DNA of 64,000 nt. It comes from Psoroptes ovis. Lineage: Eukaryota > Arthropoda > Arachnida > Sarcoptiformes > Psoroptidae. The stretch is from the NCBI GenBank assembly GCA_002943765.1, contig PQWQ01000005.1, positions 124,001 to 188,000 of the forward strand, given 5' to 3'. Under the pieces are notes generated by a model. The model made no database searches, was not told the origin of the DNA, and saw only the letters and a list, made by a program, of their open reading frames with translations. Below are positions 11,801-26,800 of the stretch, in pieces (position 1 is the first letter of the stretch; each line of letters starts with the position of its first letter). The translations under genes and the position numbers were made by a program.

Positions 11801-14800
11801 ATCCAAATCATTTAAGATAAGCGTGAGACCAACAATTTCATTCATTCATAACTATTTCACACGTTTTTTTCTGGCATTTAATTCACAGCCAAACACAGCA
11901 GAAAATTATTAGGTTATCCAATAAGTTCTTGCCGATTTTCTCATGATTCCCTATATGATATAATCTGCAAAAACTTTTAGGACAACCTAATATTTCATTT
12001 CATTTTTTACTTCAAAGTCAATTTTTGCAAGGTGTTATTGCAGGTTATTTTTTTGCAGACATTTGCACAAATAAATTTTGGTCCATAAATTGCAGCCAAC
12101 ATGTTCTGAATATTTGAATCAAATTTATTTCAATTTTCATATGGATTCGGATGTGAATTATGATGGCGCTATTGCTACAACACACTATTCACCATTCATT
12201 TTGATGACTGACATTGTTCCATTGTTTGTTCCGTTGTCATTTGACAAATGCAATTAATTATTTCAAATATTAAAACACACATACATATTGGAGACTGAAA
12301 GGAAAAGGTGCTAAAAAATGTTTTTATCCTCGTTTGTACTCGTAAATTCTGTGGGCCTAAATTAAATAAAATGACATTTTTTCCCCATATTTCGAATGTT
12401 ATACATTCCACCAGTCATTCTTTCATATGTTTGACCACACAAATTGTTTTTTATTGATGTGAGAATATTCAATCTTTGACCTTTTTTTGACTGAAAAAAT
12501 TTTTACAATTTGAAATGACTAAAAAAGGTCATCTGCGATGACCAGGTGTGTATTAATGTGTTTGATATTGATGAAAGTGAAGACCTTCAAATGTGTATTT
12601 ATTTTTAATTTTATTTTTCCTCTGATTAACTTTATAGCTGAGAAATTGAAAATATATAAGAGTCTTACTTTTCAAGATTCAATTTTTGGTTGATTTCCGT
12701 TGGCAAAATGCAATGAAATTTTCATCCAAAACTTATATAATTTGAATATATAAGAAAATGAAAATATTCAGTTTCACTGCGTTGTTGGTGCATTATCATT
12801 TTGGTTTAATATCAATATAGCGAATGCTTCAGGCAAAAAATCAACAAATTTGTTTTTCAAAGGAGATGGTTTGCTTGCTTTTTCAAAGGTTGTCCCCAAG
12901 GGTTTGGCTTTTTTTTCAGCTATATGTATTAGGTTGTCCGATAAGTTCTTGTCGATTTTTTTAATGATTTTCTACGATATAATCGGCAAAAACTTTCCGG
13001 ATGAACCTAATATGTTTAATTTTTTTTCGAGGAAAATTTCTTAGATCGATTTTTTTTTTGTTTTTGAATGATCGACCAAATAAAATTATCTAAGATTAAA
13101 TTTTTTGATTAAATGATTATATCATTGAAATTGATTGCCAAATGAAGAAATTGTTTTTTCCGAAGAAATTCTAAGGAATTTTTTTAGATTTTTGAATCTA
13201 ATGTCTCTGTTTTTTTTTGTATGAAATATAGTGTAAATAGCCTGCCCATTAATTTCAATGATTTTCAATTTTTGAAAGTTTTTTCTTATGGTCAAATCGA
13301 ATCGAATGACAAACAATGTTAACTGTGTGTGTGTGATATTAATCACCTGTGTGTGTGTGTGTGCTGGTGGTCTGCGATTATTATTATCTAAATAATCACA
13401 TCCTTAAGGCTATTTTCCAATTCAATAATTTGATTTATTTTTTGACTGTCTCTGCAGGGAGAAAAACGAAACAAAAATATTGAATTACCGTTCGAATGAA
13501 CCATTGAATCTATCAAATGGTTACATAATTTTGCCCAATGGAAAATTAATCATAAATTTCCACAAAAATACCATTAAATTCATTCGAGTTCATTGTTTAG
13601 CGAATGTGTATTTGTTGTGAAGGCCCGTTGAAAGGCTTAATTGTGAACGTGTTCAAAAAGTGTATGATGATATGATGATTTCACATCTGTGAAAATAATG
13701 ATTTTAAGGGTTGAATATTATTTAATATTCAATTATAAGAATGCTTTTGAATAATGAATTTATTTCAATTTTGTTGTTGCTGCTGCTGCTGTTTATGATT
13801 TTGAAACATTATTTTCAATGGATTCATATGCATTGATTTAGATGCATTAACTGATTTTTAAATTTTGAATCATTTTCACTCCAAAAACATTATTTGCAGT
13901 CATAGTGTTAAATATATTAGGTTGTCCAAAAAGTTTCTGCCGATTATATTCGTAGGAAATTATGAGAAAATCGGCAAAAACTTATCGGACAACCTAATAT
14001 ATAGATGGCTTTATCTTTATTTTTGAATTTTTGGTTCTGAATATAATTCAATTCCATAGAATGCATGAATGAACATCTTCATATGAATCCCCGGTGTGGT
14101 GGTCTTTCTATCTTCTTTGGTTTATGTTAATGTATTCATGTGTATGTACCAAAGAAGCCAAGCATATACTTATACAGGGGTCTATTCCGGAACAAATATT
14201 TTTGTTGAGATATTTTTTATTTTTTGAAAAATTTCCTAATGTTTCAAAAAAATATTTAATTTGAAAACATTAAGTCGATTATTAATGATTTTTTGGATTT
14301 CATATCTTCTGAAAAAATTTATTCTGAATATGAAAATGTTAATCAACTTATACATATCACATATTTTCAACTGTAAATACATGTATTGAAACCATTACTG
14401 TATTACAATGGTTAACCAATACTTATATGAATGAAATGGTAAAATTGATTATCACCACATTATTGATTTTGATCAATAATCGAATCAAATGTTTTTTTTT
14501 TTGGTTTGTTTCCAGTGTGTGTAATGTTTCCATTGGACATCATTGGCTTTATCGTACAGGCTTTTGTTTACAATTTTTATATTACACTGATAGAATAAAT
14601 ATTCATTCATGAATTTAGGATTTCATATTTAGAAAATTCACTCGATGCAAAGATTATTGTCCAAAAAATGAAATATAAAATATAATTTATGATTTATTTT
14701 TTTCAATATGGCCCATTTTTGGTTATCATTAGCATCATCTATAAACCATCATAGTCACATTTAACAACAACAACAGCCGAAACATATAAACAAAAACATG

Positions 14801-17800
14801 TTTTTGTGGTTTAAGCATAGTTCATTCATTGATTCATTTATCTCTTTATTCATTCAAATAAATATTATGGTTGTTCGAAAAGTTCTTGCCAATTTTCCAA
14901 TGATTTTCCACGATATAACCGACAAGAACTTTCCGGACTTGCCTAATAGTTTTGAAATTCACATATGAATTTCACAGAGTTTGCAAGGCCCTTTGCAAAA
15001 ATTGTTTCACTATTTTTTTTCTGTTGGTGGCCGGTTGTTGGCTGCTTTATTCGCCAACATATTCAACTAATCATATTCAATAAGGCACCAGCCACAAATA
15101 TGGTGAAAGATTTAATGATTATTTCTATTTGCTTTCTTTGTTTGTTTGTTTGAGATGACAACACAATTTTCAATTTATGTATTTGTTTTTAAATTTGCTT
15201 ATGTGATTAGATGAGATGAGCTCAAAATTTTTTGTTGACAAATTTCGGTCCATTGCCTTTGGCTGTTGAAATATTTTTTCTTGGTGAAAGGATTCACAAA
15301 ATTGCTAAGATTTCGCTCAAGATTTCTTTCAAGATGCTTTATTTCATAATTTCATAATGTGTGTAAATATAGCATAATGCATTTTGTCATAGTGAATGTG
15401 TGTGTGTGTGTCATTGACATATTCATGCATTTAATTTTTTTTTTGCAACTAATGTGCCTAGCATTGACATTGTCATATAATTTTGAAAATTTGCAATGAA
15501 AATCCTTTTATTTTTAGACATTATTTATTAGATTGTCCGAAAAGTTTTTGCCGATTATATCGAAGAAAATCATTGGAAAATTGGCACAAAACTTTGCGAA
15601 CAATCTAATATTTATTATTAAAGAAATAATAATAAAACTAATAATAGCAAAATATTACTCTATATCATGTGATAATATACTTGAATATATGCATTCATTC
15701 ATATTCCATTATTTTATTTGAGTTTTTTGAAGAGATGTTCATAAAAGATCTTTATCTTATTATTATCATTATTATTATTTGAATAAATAAGTACCTTGAG
15801 AATTGTTTCGAAAGATAAAAATTTTTGAAATAATTCTTCAAAATGGTTCATCATACGACCTGCATTTGTTGTCTAAATTCATTCACAGTGTTCAAAGGTG
15901 AAATTCATTTTTTTTGGGAAAATCATTTTCATATAATTTGCTTATGAACAGACCCAAGATTTTCTCCGAAATTTCCGTTTATGATTTGTTTTCTTCGGCC
16001 CTAGCGGAAATGAATTTTTAGTTTTTGGTTGATTTTAAAATGTTCTGCAAATGTTTTCATACCAAACAATTTTTTCGGTTTGTTTGTTTGTTGCCAATTC
16101 CCGAGTGAGATTTTTCATTTGATTTTCTATGATTGCATTGCATTGAAATATATGTGTTTGCATATGTTTTTTACAGCCATATACTAAATTGATGCGGCAT
16201 CATCCTGATTTGATTCTGAAAATTTGTACGATAATGTCTTTGGCACGATCATAATTGCCATCCATTTAGTTGAAAAAAACAAAATTATTAGGTTGTCCGA
16301 AAAGGTTTTACCGATTTTTCAATGATTTTCTACGAAATAACCGGCAATAAATTTGCGGACAACCTAATATTATTTGATTCGTTTTATTTATTATCAGCCA
16401 ACAAAAAAAACTAATCATTATTATCACACACACATATATAGAATGAAAAATACATAAATATTTTTCAACAATCAAATTTTTTTTTTTTGGTTCAAAAAAT
16501 TCAAAAATATGCATTCGGATTCTCATTGTGTACATTTCACATTTCATTGTGCATTTGCGACCAATAAAATATGTGTGTGTTGGTCAAGCAAATCATCAAG
16601 GGTCGTTGACATTATTATTCCATGAATGTTTGTTAATATTAATCCTGAACCAAGTGAACGATTTAAGTAAATTGCACAGTTCGAATTATTATGGTTGTCC
16701 GAAAAGTTTTTGCTGATTTTCCAATGATTTTTTACGATATAACCGGCAAAAACTTTCCGGACAACCGAATTAGTATGCCCATTCAAATCAAACATTTGAT
16801 TCAACAAAAAAAAATATGTTTTGAATTTATAAAATCTTTGATTAAATCTCGGTTCATCTTCTTTGATTCACCCTAATGATTTGAATTTGTGTTTTTTTTT
16901 GGACTGCAAATTTTTAAATTGTTGGTGATTATCCATTATTATGCAATGATGAGAACCCATTATTATTATTAAGGAAGCGAATAATAAAAAAAATGAAAAA
17001 AATTCAAATCAACTCGAATTAATTGTTGCCAGTGATTTAGTTTAATTGTCGAATACAAATCAACACATTTAAAACATTGAATGGAATTGAATCGAATTCG
17101 GGTTTTTGTCCATTCATAAACATATTTCCCTTAATTTTTCCCTGCTGTCAATCGAAATCGGCCATGTATTCGATCATTTCAAAATTTTTCAAGTAAAGTA
17201 CATTTCTTCGCTCTGAAAATGATTGAATTGGCAATGGACAGATTGGCATTGGCAGCAACAGCATACATTCATTGCTTGGTTTATCATGCATTTTTCCCTC
17301 TGATCAAAATGACGGACAGTAATGGCCATAATAATGATAATAATTATTATCATGAATCATTCATAAATGTTTGACATATAATTCATATATTAATACATTG
17401 TTGCCGGTTAATATATCGGATCACTTATGCAAGACTAAATATTTTTACTCGAAAAAAATTATTTCATTTATTTTTGTTGTTGCTCGGTTGTGTTTTACTG
17501 TTTTGACCCATATTTTAATATTTCTTTGAAACATGTTACTTGGTGCATAGCCAATAACTAATTGGCTGTTTTTAAATTATTGAAAATTATTCCAAAAATT
17601 TAATAAATGGCAATAAAATTGATAAAATATATCTATTCTGGTCTCTGGCCAAATGAAAATTCATAATTCATAATTGATGTCACCAAAAATATATTTGATT
17701 ATTGATCCGATCCCACTATGCTGATCAGTGATGGTGAATTATGTACATTTTGATTCAGAATGATCGTTCCATTGGTTTCCATGGTGAAAAACGAGAAACA

Positions 17801-20800
17801 TAATGAAAATATCCAATTTATTATGATTGCATGAAACAATAACGATGAACGATGAACAGTAGTTTCATTTATCATGGACCATGATAAATGAACACAATCG
17901 GATATCAAATGACCAATTATTAGATGTAAGAACACATAAATCCATAGATCTTTCAAAATGAAATTAAACTTTATCGAAAATGTTATTGTTTGCTTGTGTT
18001 TTCTATGAGAATTATGACATCTGATCATTATATTATTCTTTGTATCGATCTTTGGGGTTTTTTTCTTTAAGTGCATAGATACTTATTTTGATGTCTCCAA
18101 ACAATGAATGATTTCAAATTTATCCAGACCACATTGTTGGCCAAAAGTGAATTGGTTGTTCGGAAATTGTCAAATGAAAATCCCCTAAATTGTCATATCT
18201 GATTGCAAATTGATTAAAAATAACCAATAATTTAAAATTATTTCATGACAAAAATAATCATTCAGGTGTGGTTTTGAGTCCAGTGAATATTTTTGACCTT
18301 ATTTACCGGACTCGATTTGGCTGATTAGTTTTTTTTTCAAATCAATTTTTCAAACTTATTTTCAGTGTCATGCGTCAATCAAATTGCAAATAGTGAATCA
18401 ACATTTTTTGAATGAAACATTTCCGATTGTAAATCAATCACATAATTCTGGTTTGATTAGTTATCATTAGGCGTGTCATCATCATCATAGATGTAGATAT
18501 AGTCTGAAAACAATGATTTCGATAGTCCAAATAGAGTTTGATAGTTTGAACATGCATAGTTGATTATTATCTTTTTTTGATAGTCAAATTTTGGTATATG
18601 CATGCTTCATGAAAGCACTTATGTGTGTATAGTTGCATAGTTTAAATTTGACCTTGTTGATTTGGTTTAATGATTCGGCCATATCATTATCAATTTGATC
18701 AGATTGACCTTGATCGTCTTTGCTGTTGTTAGGTGCTTGAATATAATATTTATGATAATCATTATATCTATCTTTGTATTATTCTTTTCAATACAAAATG
18801 ATTGGTATTCATCATCATTTAAAGGTTGGTTTCTGATGTTCAGATCATCATCATCATACAATTGAATATGACCTTGTGATGATTATTTAGTGATGATGTG
18901 ATGTATGGAGGATTTAAAAGTTTTTTATATTTTTGGGGTCATTCAAGTATAACACACACACAAAGCATAATCCTTGATGCTTATCACTGATCATTATGTT
19001 ATGGGTGATAATTTTTCTAAGATCATCAATTGTGAGGGTGAGTGAGTGTGTGAGAGAGATAGAAATTTCATAGTATAATCATCATGATTATTTGATGATC
19101 TAAACATATAATTTTTATTTAAACTAAATTATTATCATTTGAAAATTCCCGCTCATATATTTACAACAACCATTTTTGTTTTCCAATAAAAAATTGCTGT
19201 TCAAAAAAAACAGCATCCTTCGCACCAAGAACCAAGAACCTTTCGTAAATTTTCTTTTGGCCGTAGAATTTTTTGTCACAAATTTTTTACTTTATCATCC
19301 TTTGCCAAAACTTTGAGGAGGAAAAAACCCATTGAACAAAAAAGTTCATTTATCATTTTGTCAACAAATATTTTCTTATATAAAAAATAAATGTCTGAAC
19401 AAATTCTTATTTGATAGTGTTTGCTTTAACGATTGATATCTATGAAACAGATCAGATTGTCTTTTATTTATTAATGTTATTTATTTATTTATCTTTATCT
19501 TTGTTTTGTGGTCAATACAATACAATTCTTCGGTCATTTGTAGCTTGAAAATAAAAAAATATTAAATATTTATCATTTTCTCTCTTCAAAATGTCTAATT
19601 CTTTGCTTTGAAAATCTTATGAAATCTTAAATAAATCGAATTAAAGGTAAAAATCTGTTCCAGGAAATTTGTTTGTATGAAGTATTGTAAAATCAATATT
19701 TGATTGATCGATGATCGATTTTTTGTTCATTTGTCCCACGAATGTTTCATGCATTCATCATTTTCATTTGTTCATTTTCCAATTTTGATTCAGACCCAAT
19801 GAAATACATTAATATGTTTCATTAATAATCGAAAAAGGACACGATTTTCTTTCTTAGTATCAATGGATTGATAATAAAAAGGTATTTTTCTGGTCCAATT
19901 ATACTCCAATTATTATAACTATTGACTCATGAATGTTTACTAATTTTAAAATATTGTCTAATTATATGTGTGCGTGTGTGTGTGTGTGTGTGTGCATCAT
20001 TTAATCAACTATTATTAGAGATAAGAAATTTTTCTTAAAGAAATTGTCATTGAGATTTTAGTTCAGTTAGTTTATACTCTGACCTATATGTGTTTGTGTC
20101 TATGTAAATATGTCCATGTGTGTTTCGTATATTTCTTATGATTTTCTTATAATTAAGTCAGTTGGAATAAGAAAATTTCGTGATTCAATCTTAATTTTCT
20201 TAAATTTTCATTTGATTATTAACGAAACGTTGCTGGCAATAATCATTAAAATGATTTTAACATTGTAATTATGTTTTGATATTATTATTATTTAATGATT
20301 TGGATCCATATTTTCCATTTAATAAATATAACAACTCTTTAATCGATAATCATTTGCCTTTTTTATGCTATATCAGGTTATCCGAAAAGTTTTTGACGAT
20401 TATATCGTAGGGAATTATGAGAAAATCGGCAAGAACTTATCGGACAACCTAATATTACAATGTCTATGAATTCTTTTCATTTTTAATTTGCTTCGAGTGT
20501 ATGAATTTTGATTAAAACTCTTGAATATACTTCATTCGATTCGATTCGATTTCATTAAAAAAAAATTGAATTAAGAAAATGTGATTGAATTTTTTTTTTA
20601 TTTTTTTGTCTAAGATTTATCTGAGAAAAAAACTTATCTTCTTACTCCTGCCATTCTTTAATTCTATGATATTCCGTATATTCGATGTTAGATTGATTAG
20701 AATTATTTTCGTTCCTTATTATTATTTTCTCATTCAAAACATAAGAAACACAGACCTTTTATATTAAACGATCGAATAAAAACTAAAGTTTTTCGTTTTA

Positions 20801-23800
20801 TGATTAGCTTTGCATTTTTCTGCTTAGAAGAAAGTAATTTCCGAAAAATTTCCTTTCAAAAAAGTGCATGATTACTGCTGTAAAAAGTGTATGGATTCAA
20901 TTCAAAAGTCCCAGAGTAAAAAAAAACATCCAATTACCATTGATTCAATATGAACTTGTATATGTATTCACTTTATTCAAAGTGTAAAAAAACTAATGAT
21001 AATTGGATGAATTATTTGGTTATTATTATTGTGTGTTTGGTGTTGATCAAAAATAAAACTATTTTTCATTTTGATCATTTTGATCATCATCATTCTGAAA
21101 ACCAAATATAATTTTCGATCCAATTTTGAGACAATTTCGAATCGAATGCATCACACATTGTTATATTGTTTCAATCGATACCAAAACATCCAATAAACAA
21201 CAGATATTTATGATTAAAAATGTGCCATTTGTTTGTTTGTCTCTAAATTCATTTTAATTTTCATTTCCAAAAACCTATTTTTAATATAGCACAATGTTCA
21301 TATATTAAGTTGTTCGAAAAGTTTTTGCCGATTTTCCAATGATTTTCTACGATATGATTGGCAAAAACTTTCTGGACAACCTAATAATTTTTGTGTTTCA
21401 TTTTGTATTTTGATTAATATTTTGTATTATTCGCTGTTCCAATGATAATACATCGCGATCTAATTTTGGTAAAATGATTTCTTGTTTTTGTTTTCTGCTG
21501 CTGCTTCATCTTGGTTTGTGTTTTTCCATTCAGTTCATATGTGTGTCATTTTGCTTTGTAATTTAATGTTATTTACCGGGAACGAATTTGATGTATTTGC
21601 ATTTGTTCATTCGGTAAGGTTTCACAATCGATCCATTATTCGTAATTTTGTTTTGTTATTTTGGTGTTTTTTGGATGTAATTTCGTCGTACCAAAATAAT
21701 GATTTCGTTCATTATTTCATACATCCGTATGATGCTCTACGCCACGGTGAAATGATTGAACGAAGGTAATTTCTTGTCAAGATTAGATTAATTTGCATTC
21801 TCTCTCTGTTTGTTTCTTTCATATCGAAAAAAAGTAAATTTGAACTCTTTCATTTCACAAAAGAAAGAAACTATTTTCATTCAGACAAGCATTTTTTGAA
21901 TGTGCTTACATGTCATGCATTTTATTTCATTCTAAACAATAATAATTCACCCGATTCAATGATTGATCATTTGTTTTTGTTTTATGATTTTTTTTTCTCT
22001 GTGGATATGTATGTATGGCTCCCATTTTAGCCTGCAATATTCAGATTATTCTATTGAACATTGGCTCAAAATTAAGTTGTTTGTTCTCACTTCATATTTT
22101 GAATGTATTGAATAGGGTATTTGCATTCGAATATATTTTATTACATATCCAATATTTGTTTTCTCAACAAAATATGGAAAAATAAATGAAATTTTTTTTT
22201 TTTTGGAAAAGTTCAATGAATTCCGAATCATTGAAAACAACATCATCATAGTAGAAACACATTCATGCCGTGAGAAAGTTTTCGGCCAAAAAAATTGAAT
22301 TGAATTGAATTGAAATGAAAATCTTTCATTGATTATTTGAAGACTGTTTGTTATTTGTATGCTACAAATAATCTGATATGTCAAAATTATTTTTGTAATT
22401 CAACTTTTGCACAAATCGAAAATTCAATGTGAAACTGACGATTTTCGTTATGAATAATTCAATATTTGTTTGAAAAATCAACTCGAATTTGAGTGATATA
22501 AATTGATCACCATTCACATGCAAACATTGTATTTGAATCACAACTGTATCAATAATGATAAAACAAAAAAAAAACAAATTTATCATTGAATTGTTCATAT
22601 TACATTCAATTCATCTTTAAATATTGGAAAGTTTATGAACAAAAAAAAATTCTCTGCGGAATTTCTTTGTTTGTTTTCTTTGGTCCATATGAATGAATAT
22701 TCTTACTTTTCATCTTACAATCTATATGCGCCCAGGTACACATTCAGGGCTTGTCGTTTTTTTTCAGGGGAGCTCGCAAGGTGGTGGTTTCATATCGTCG
22801 AAATATATATTCAAATACACTTTCAACGGTTATCAAATTGAAAATAATAAAATAATAAATTTGAATGATGTCAGAAATGCTATCAATTCAATTCAATTCT
22901 ATTCTCTTTGTTCACAATGTTGAAATGAATGAATGAATGAAAAATTCTCATATTCCAAAGCCCCGGAATGAACAATCAAATAATGGTATGATTTGAAATT
23001 ATTGATAAAATTTAATTCCATTCCATATTTGATATTATTGATTTTCATTTCATTTCATAGAATGCCATTTTTTGGCACATTTTCGGTCGAATTCATTTTT
23101 ATTGTATTTTTTTCATTTTAAAATTTTAGCTTTTCAAATTTCTTAGTGTTTTTCCAAAGAACTTTCAAAGAATGTTATTTTTCAATGCTTTGTTTCGGTA
23201 TATTTTCTTTAAATTTTTTCAATATATTTCCAATGAAAACACCAAACACCGAATCGAAGCAAGCAAATTCTCAAGGGAATTCGAATGAATTGTGTGTGTG
23301 CTGCTGTGTGCTGCATGTGTAACTTTTGTTTGTTTCACCTTTGAATTTTTATTTTTCAAAATTTTAAATTTCAATTCTTCGAACTTTGATAGTTTTAAGA
23401 ATTAAACATTTGTACAAAAAAGTAATAAATATTTTTGTTGGCTATGAGAAAACAAAAACAAATCAATTTGAAGAATTGAATTTCATAGTATTCAATTATT
23501 TTATGGATTTACATTTATGTTCAGTGTCTTGTGTTCAGTAGTTTGCCACATTGATTTTTTTTTCATTTGCATTTTTCGTAGCGAAAAATCGATATTAAAA
23601 TCAAAATGAATGATTGTGAATGGCTCCAATGTAGCTCCTAGAAAAAACAAAAACTTAGCCATTAAAACTCTAAATGAATGAATCGATGAATGAATTAGTC
23701 AATTAGTAAATTGGGCGTCAGGGTAGTAAACATGTGTGTGTTAATATAATTTGTAGAGCAAATTTCCTTCTGTTTACTTTTTGATAATTTCTCTCTCTGT

Positions 23801-26800
23801 GTGTGCTAAATAGAATTGTGTAAATAATAAATAGACAATTGAATATATTGAATGCATTTGAGTGGAATGTAATAAGACATTAAATTATTTTGTTCATATT
23901 TTTTTCGTTTATCTCTCCAATCGAATAATGTCAATTCTCTTGAGAATTTTCGTGGACGGACACAAGTAAAAATGAATCAGAATATTTTCCAGAAAAAAAT
24001 GATAATTTTCCATAGAAAACTTTTAATAAAAATTCTTGGAAAAATGTTGATAAAAAATGTTGATATTAAATGGCAAATAACATTAAATTTATTTGAATCA
24101 AATACAATTTGAATTTGCCATATTAAATGTCAAATAGTCTTAATGTTGAATGTCTTAGTTCTTTGAAAATTTTTCAAGGTTATATCCCACATTCGTCAAT
24201 CATCAATTGATTGTAACAATACCTACAAATTCTTTGTCATTCCATTCCAAGAATTGTTCAAAAATATTTGTATCCAAAAGGCTACAAATAATGTCTAAAA
24301 TTTAAAATTCTTTTTGCCCTAATTTTCAATGTGAAAAATTCAAAAAAATATATGTGATAACTGATCATTATCATCATTTGTTGCAATGATGATACTAATA
24401 ATGATAATGATAATAATAATAATCACAATATTTTATGATCTTCGGTGATGATTTTCATTATGATTATTATTGTATTTTGTATTGAAACGAAATTGTTTTT
24501 TCCAGCAAAATAGCAAATTGCAATAATAATAAATAGTAATAAACGTGAAAATTTCTGTTTTTTTCTTCCAAATTCAAAAATGGTTGCTTTTGTCTCCATT
24601 GTTTCGAATACTTATTCTATCAAATCAAATAAATTGATATTTATTTCAAAAACTGAATTTCCAAAATATCGAAACTAATGCTGTAGGAAGTTCCTAGGTT
24701 TACATTTATTTATTGTTTTGTTGTTCCAATTCTAGCCAAAAAAAATTTAACGTAGATCGACACAATATATTAGGTTGTCCGAAAAGTTTTTGCCGATCAT
24801 ATCGTAGGGAATTATGAGAAAATCGGCAAGAACTTATCGGACAACCTAATATTTTCATTCATATCTCTCGCCCGTAGTATTCATTTCACCGGAATAATGC
24901 CAATAAATATTTTTCAAAAAAAATTTTTTCCTCAATTTTCCTCGAAATTTGTCGAATTTTAATCGAACAAACAATGTTTAATTCAATGATCCATTCAAAG
25001 ATTCGTTAATTTCCTTATTTTGCCCAAGAATTTCTTTGTAAGTCAAAGAATTTCTTTTTTTTTTCTTCGTGTCGACACTTCTCTTGGAATGTTTGTTTGG
25101 CAACAATTTTTTGTTTGTTTACAATGGCCACATTCCAATGTGTCAGCTATTTTTTCAATTAAAAATCACTTTCTTATTTATTTTTTGAAGCCAAATGTTT
25201 GGATTTGTGATTTGTTTTGTTTTTTTTTTTTTTTTTTTTTTTTTGCACAAATCTTTTGCCGAAAAAATTAAACATAAATGACCTTTGACTTAGACTTTTT
25301 TAACATTGGATGTGTCATTGATCTGTGAATGGTGTTGGCCACGGTACGGGTAGCCTTATCCACCATCACCGTCAACTTACTGAAGCTTTTCTGTAATCAC
25401 AGTTCAGTTTTCCATGTTCTTCGCTTTACATAACATTCAATAAGAAAATTCATTGATTATAATTCCATTTGAATGTTGAAAAATTTTGAGAATCAGAAAT
25501 GAAAAGCATGTAAAAATGTCATTGACATTATTGGATTTATTTATTTGTGTTATTCTCTTATAGAATTACAATTTTTCCCTATAAGGTTGTGATGCATTGA
25601 GAAGAAAATGTAATATTTTTTTTATTAATAAAAACCGATCACTAATTAATCATCGTCTAACCAAATTTTTTTGGTTTCATTATTTTAGTGAAAAAAGAGT
25701 TGATCAATTAATTGATTTATCTTTCACACAAAACGTTATTGTGTATTCAACTTGATTATGTTTTGTTGCAAATTAGTGTTTGATCACCACAAAAAAAAAT
25801 TAATAATAATTAATGAACTCATGTAAAAAAACTGTGTAAAAATGATTGCCAAATATTTATAAAGAGAGATATTCGGGTTAGAAATGTTCATGTTTATGTG
25901 TATTAGGTTGTCCGAAAAGTTTTTACCGATTATATCGTAGGAAATGATGAAAAAATCGGCAAGAACTTATTGGACAACCTAATATTTAATTTTAATTAAT
26001 TTTTTTTATTGATTCGTTATTATGTAATTGTTAGGATGTATTGCTCAATAAGTTGCTTATGCAAAAATTATGATGTCGAATTGATGTTGACACCCATCTA
26101 TTGTGAATGATCTATTTTTTTCTGGTGAAAATCTTGACTTGTTTTTATGATGGTCTGAGACATATTTTATTGAAAATAATTCCAAAAAAATATTCCAAAA
26201 AATCCTCAATCAACGCTCATTGTTTAATTGAATTGATACATGATTTAAAAGAAAGAGAATACCACCTAAGGAAGGGTTATATTAATATTTTGGCATGTTG
26301 TGAATGTATTTCAAACCAAATTAATTCATAAAATTCAAAAGACACAAAAAAACAATAGAAATTTCCTTTTATTGTTTTCTCAAGAATATTTTCTACCAAG
26401 ATTTTTCTATTGTTTTGATTTATATGGAGAAGAATCAAGCTGTTTTCACACATTGTTTTCCGAGTTTTCATTGTGTTGTTGTACCCAACACTGCATTCAA
26501 AGAATTTTTGTTTTTGTTCATTGAAACTTGTCAAATTTTCAATGTGATGAACCCTTTGTGATAAAGACAAAATTTGAATTTTTAATTGAAAAATTTTCTC
26601 GTTTCTTTCATTCATTAAAGAAAAGAACAAATTCGATTATTTCTAATCAAAATAAAGACACATTTCTTCAAATTCAAATACATGTCTTACAGATGTTTTC
26701 ATTTTTTCCGTCAAAAAAAAAAAGATCTTCGAGTTTCTCTTTGAATCTTAAAAAACATCTTAAAGGAAATTAAATTTTGCTTCGAATTATTTTGCCTTTT

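Noticed and set aside
16544..16876. ORFs with VVRKVFAD-type peptides, also near 9,720, 31,240 and 32,320
   Set aside because: These recurring peptides are translations of the palindromic elements, not a protein family.
17699..18076. 125-aa minus-strand ORF in turtle intron 1
   Set aside because: Hydrophobic AT-rich composition without motifs; expected by chance in 25 kb of AT-rich sequence.
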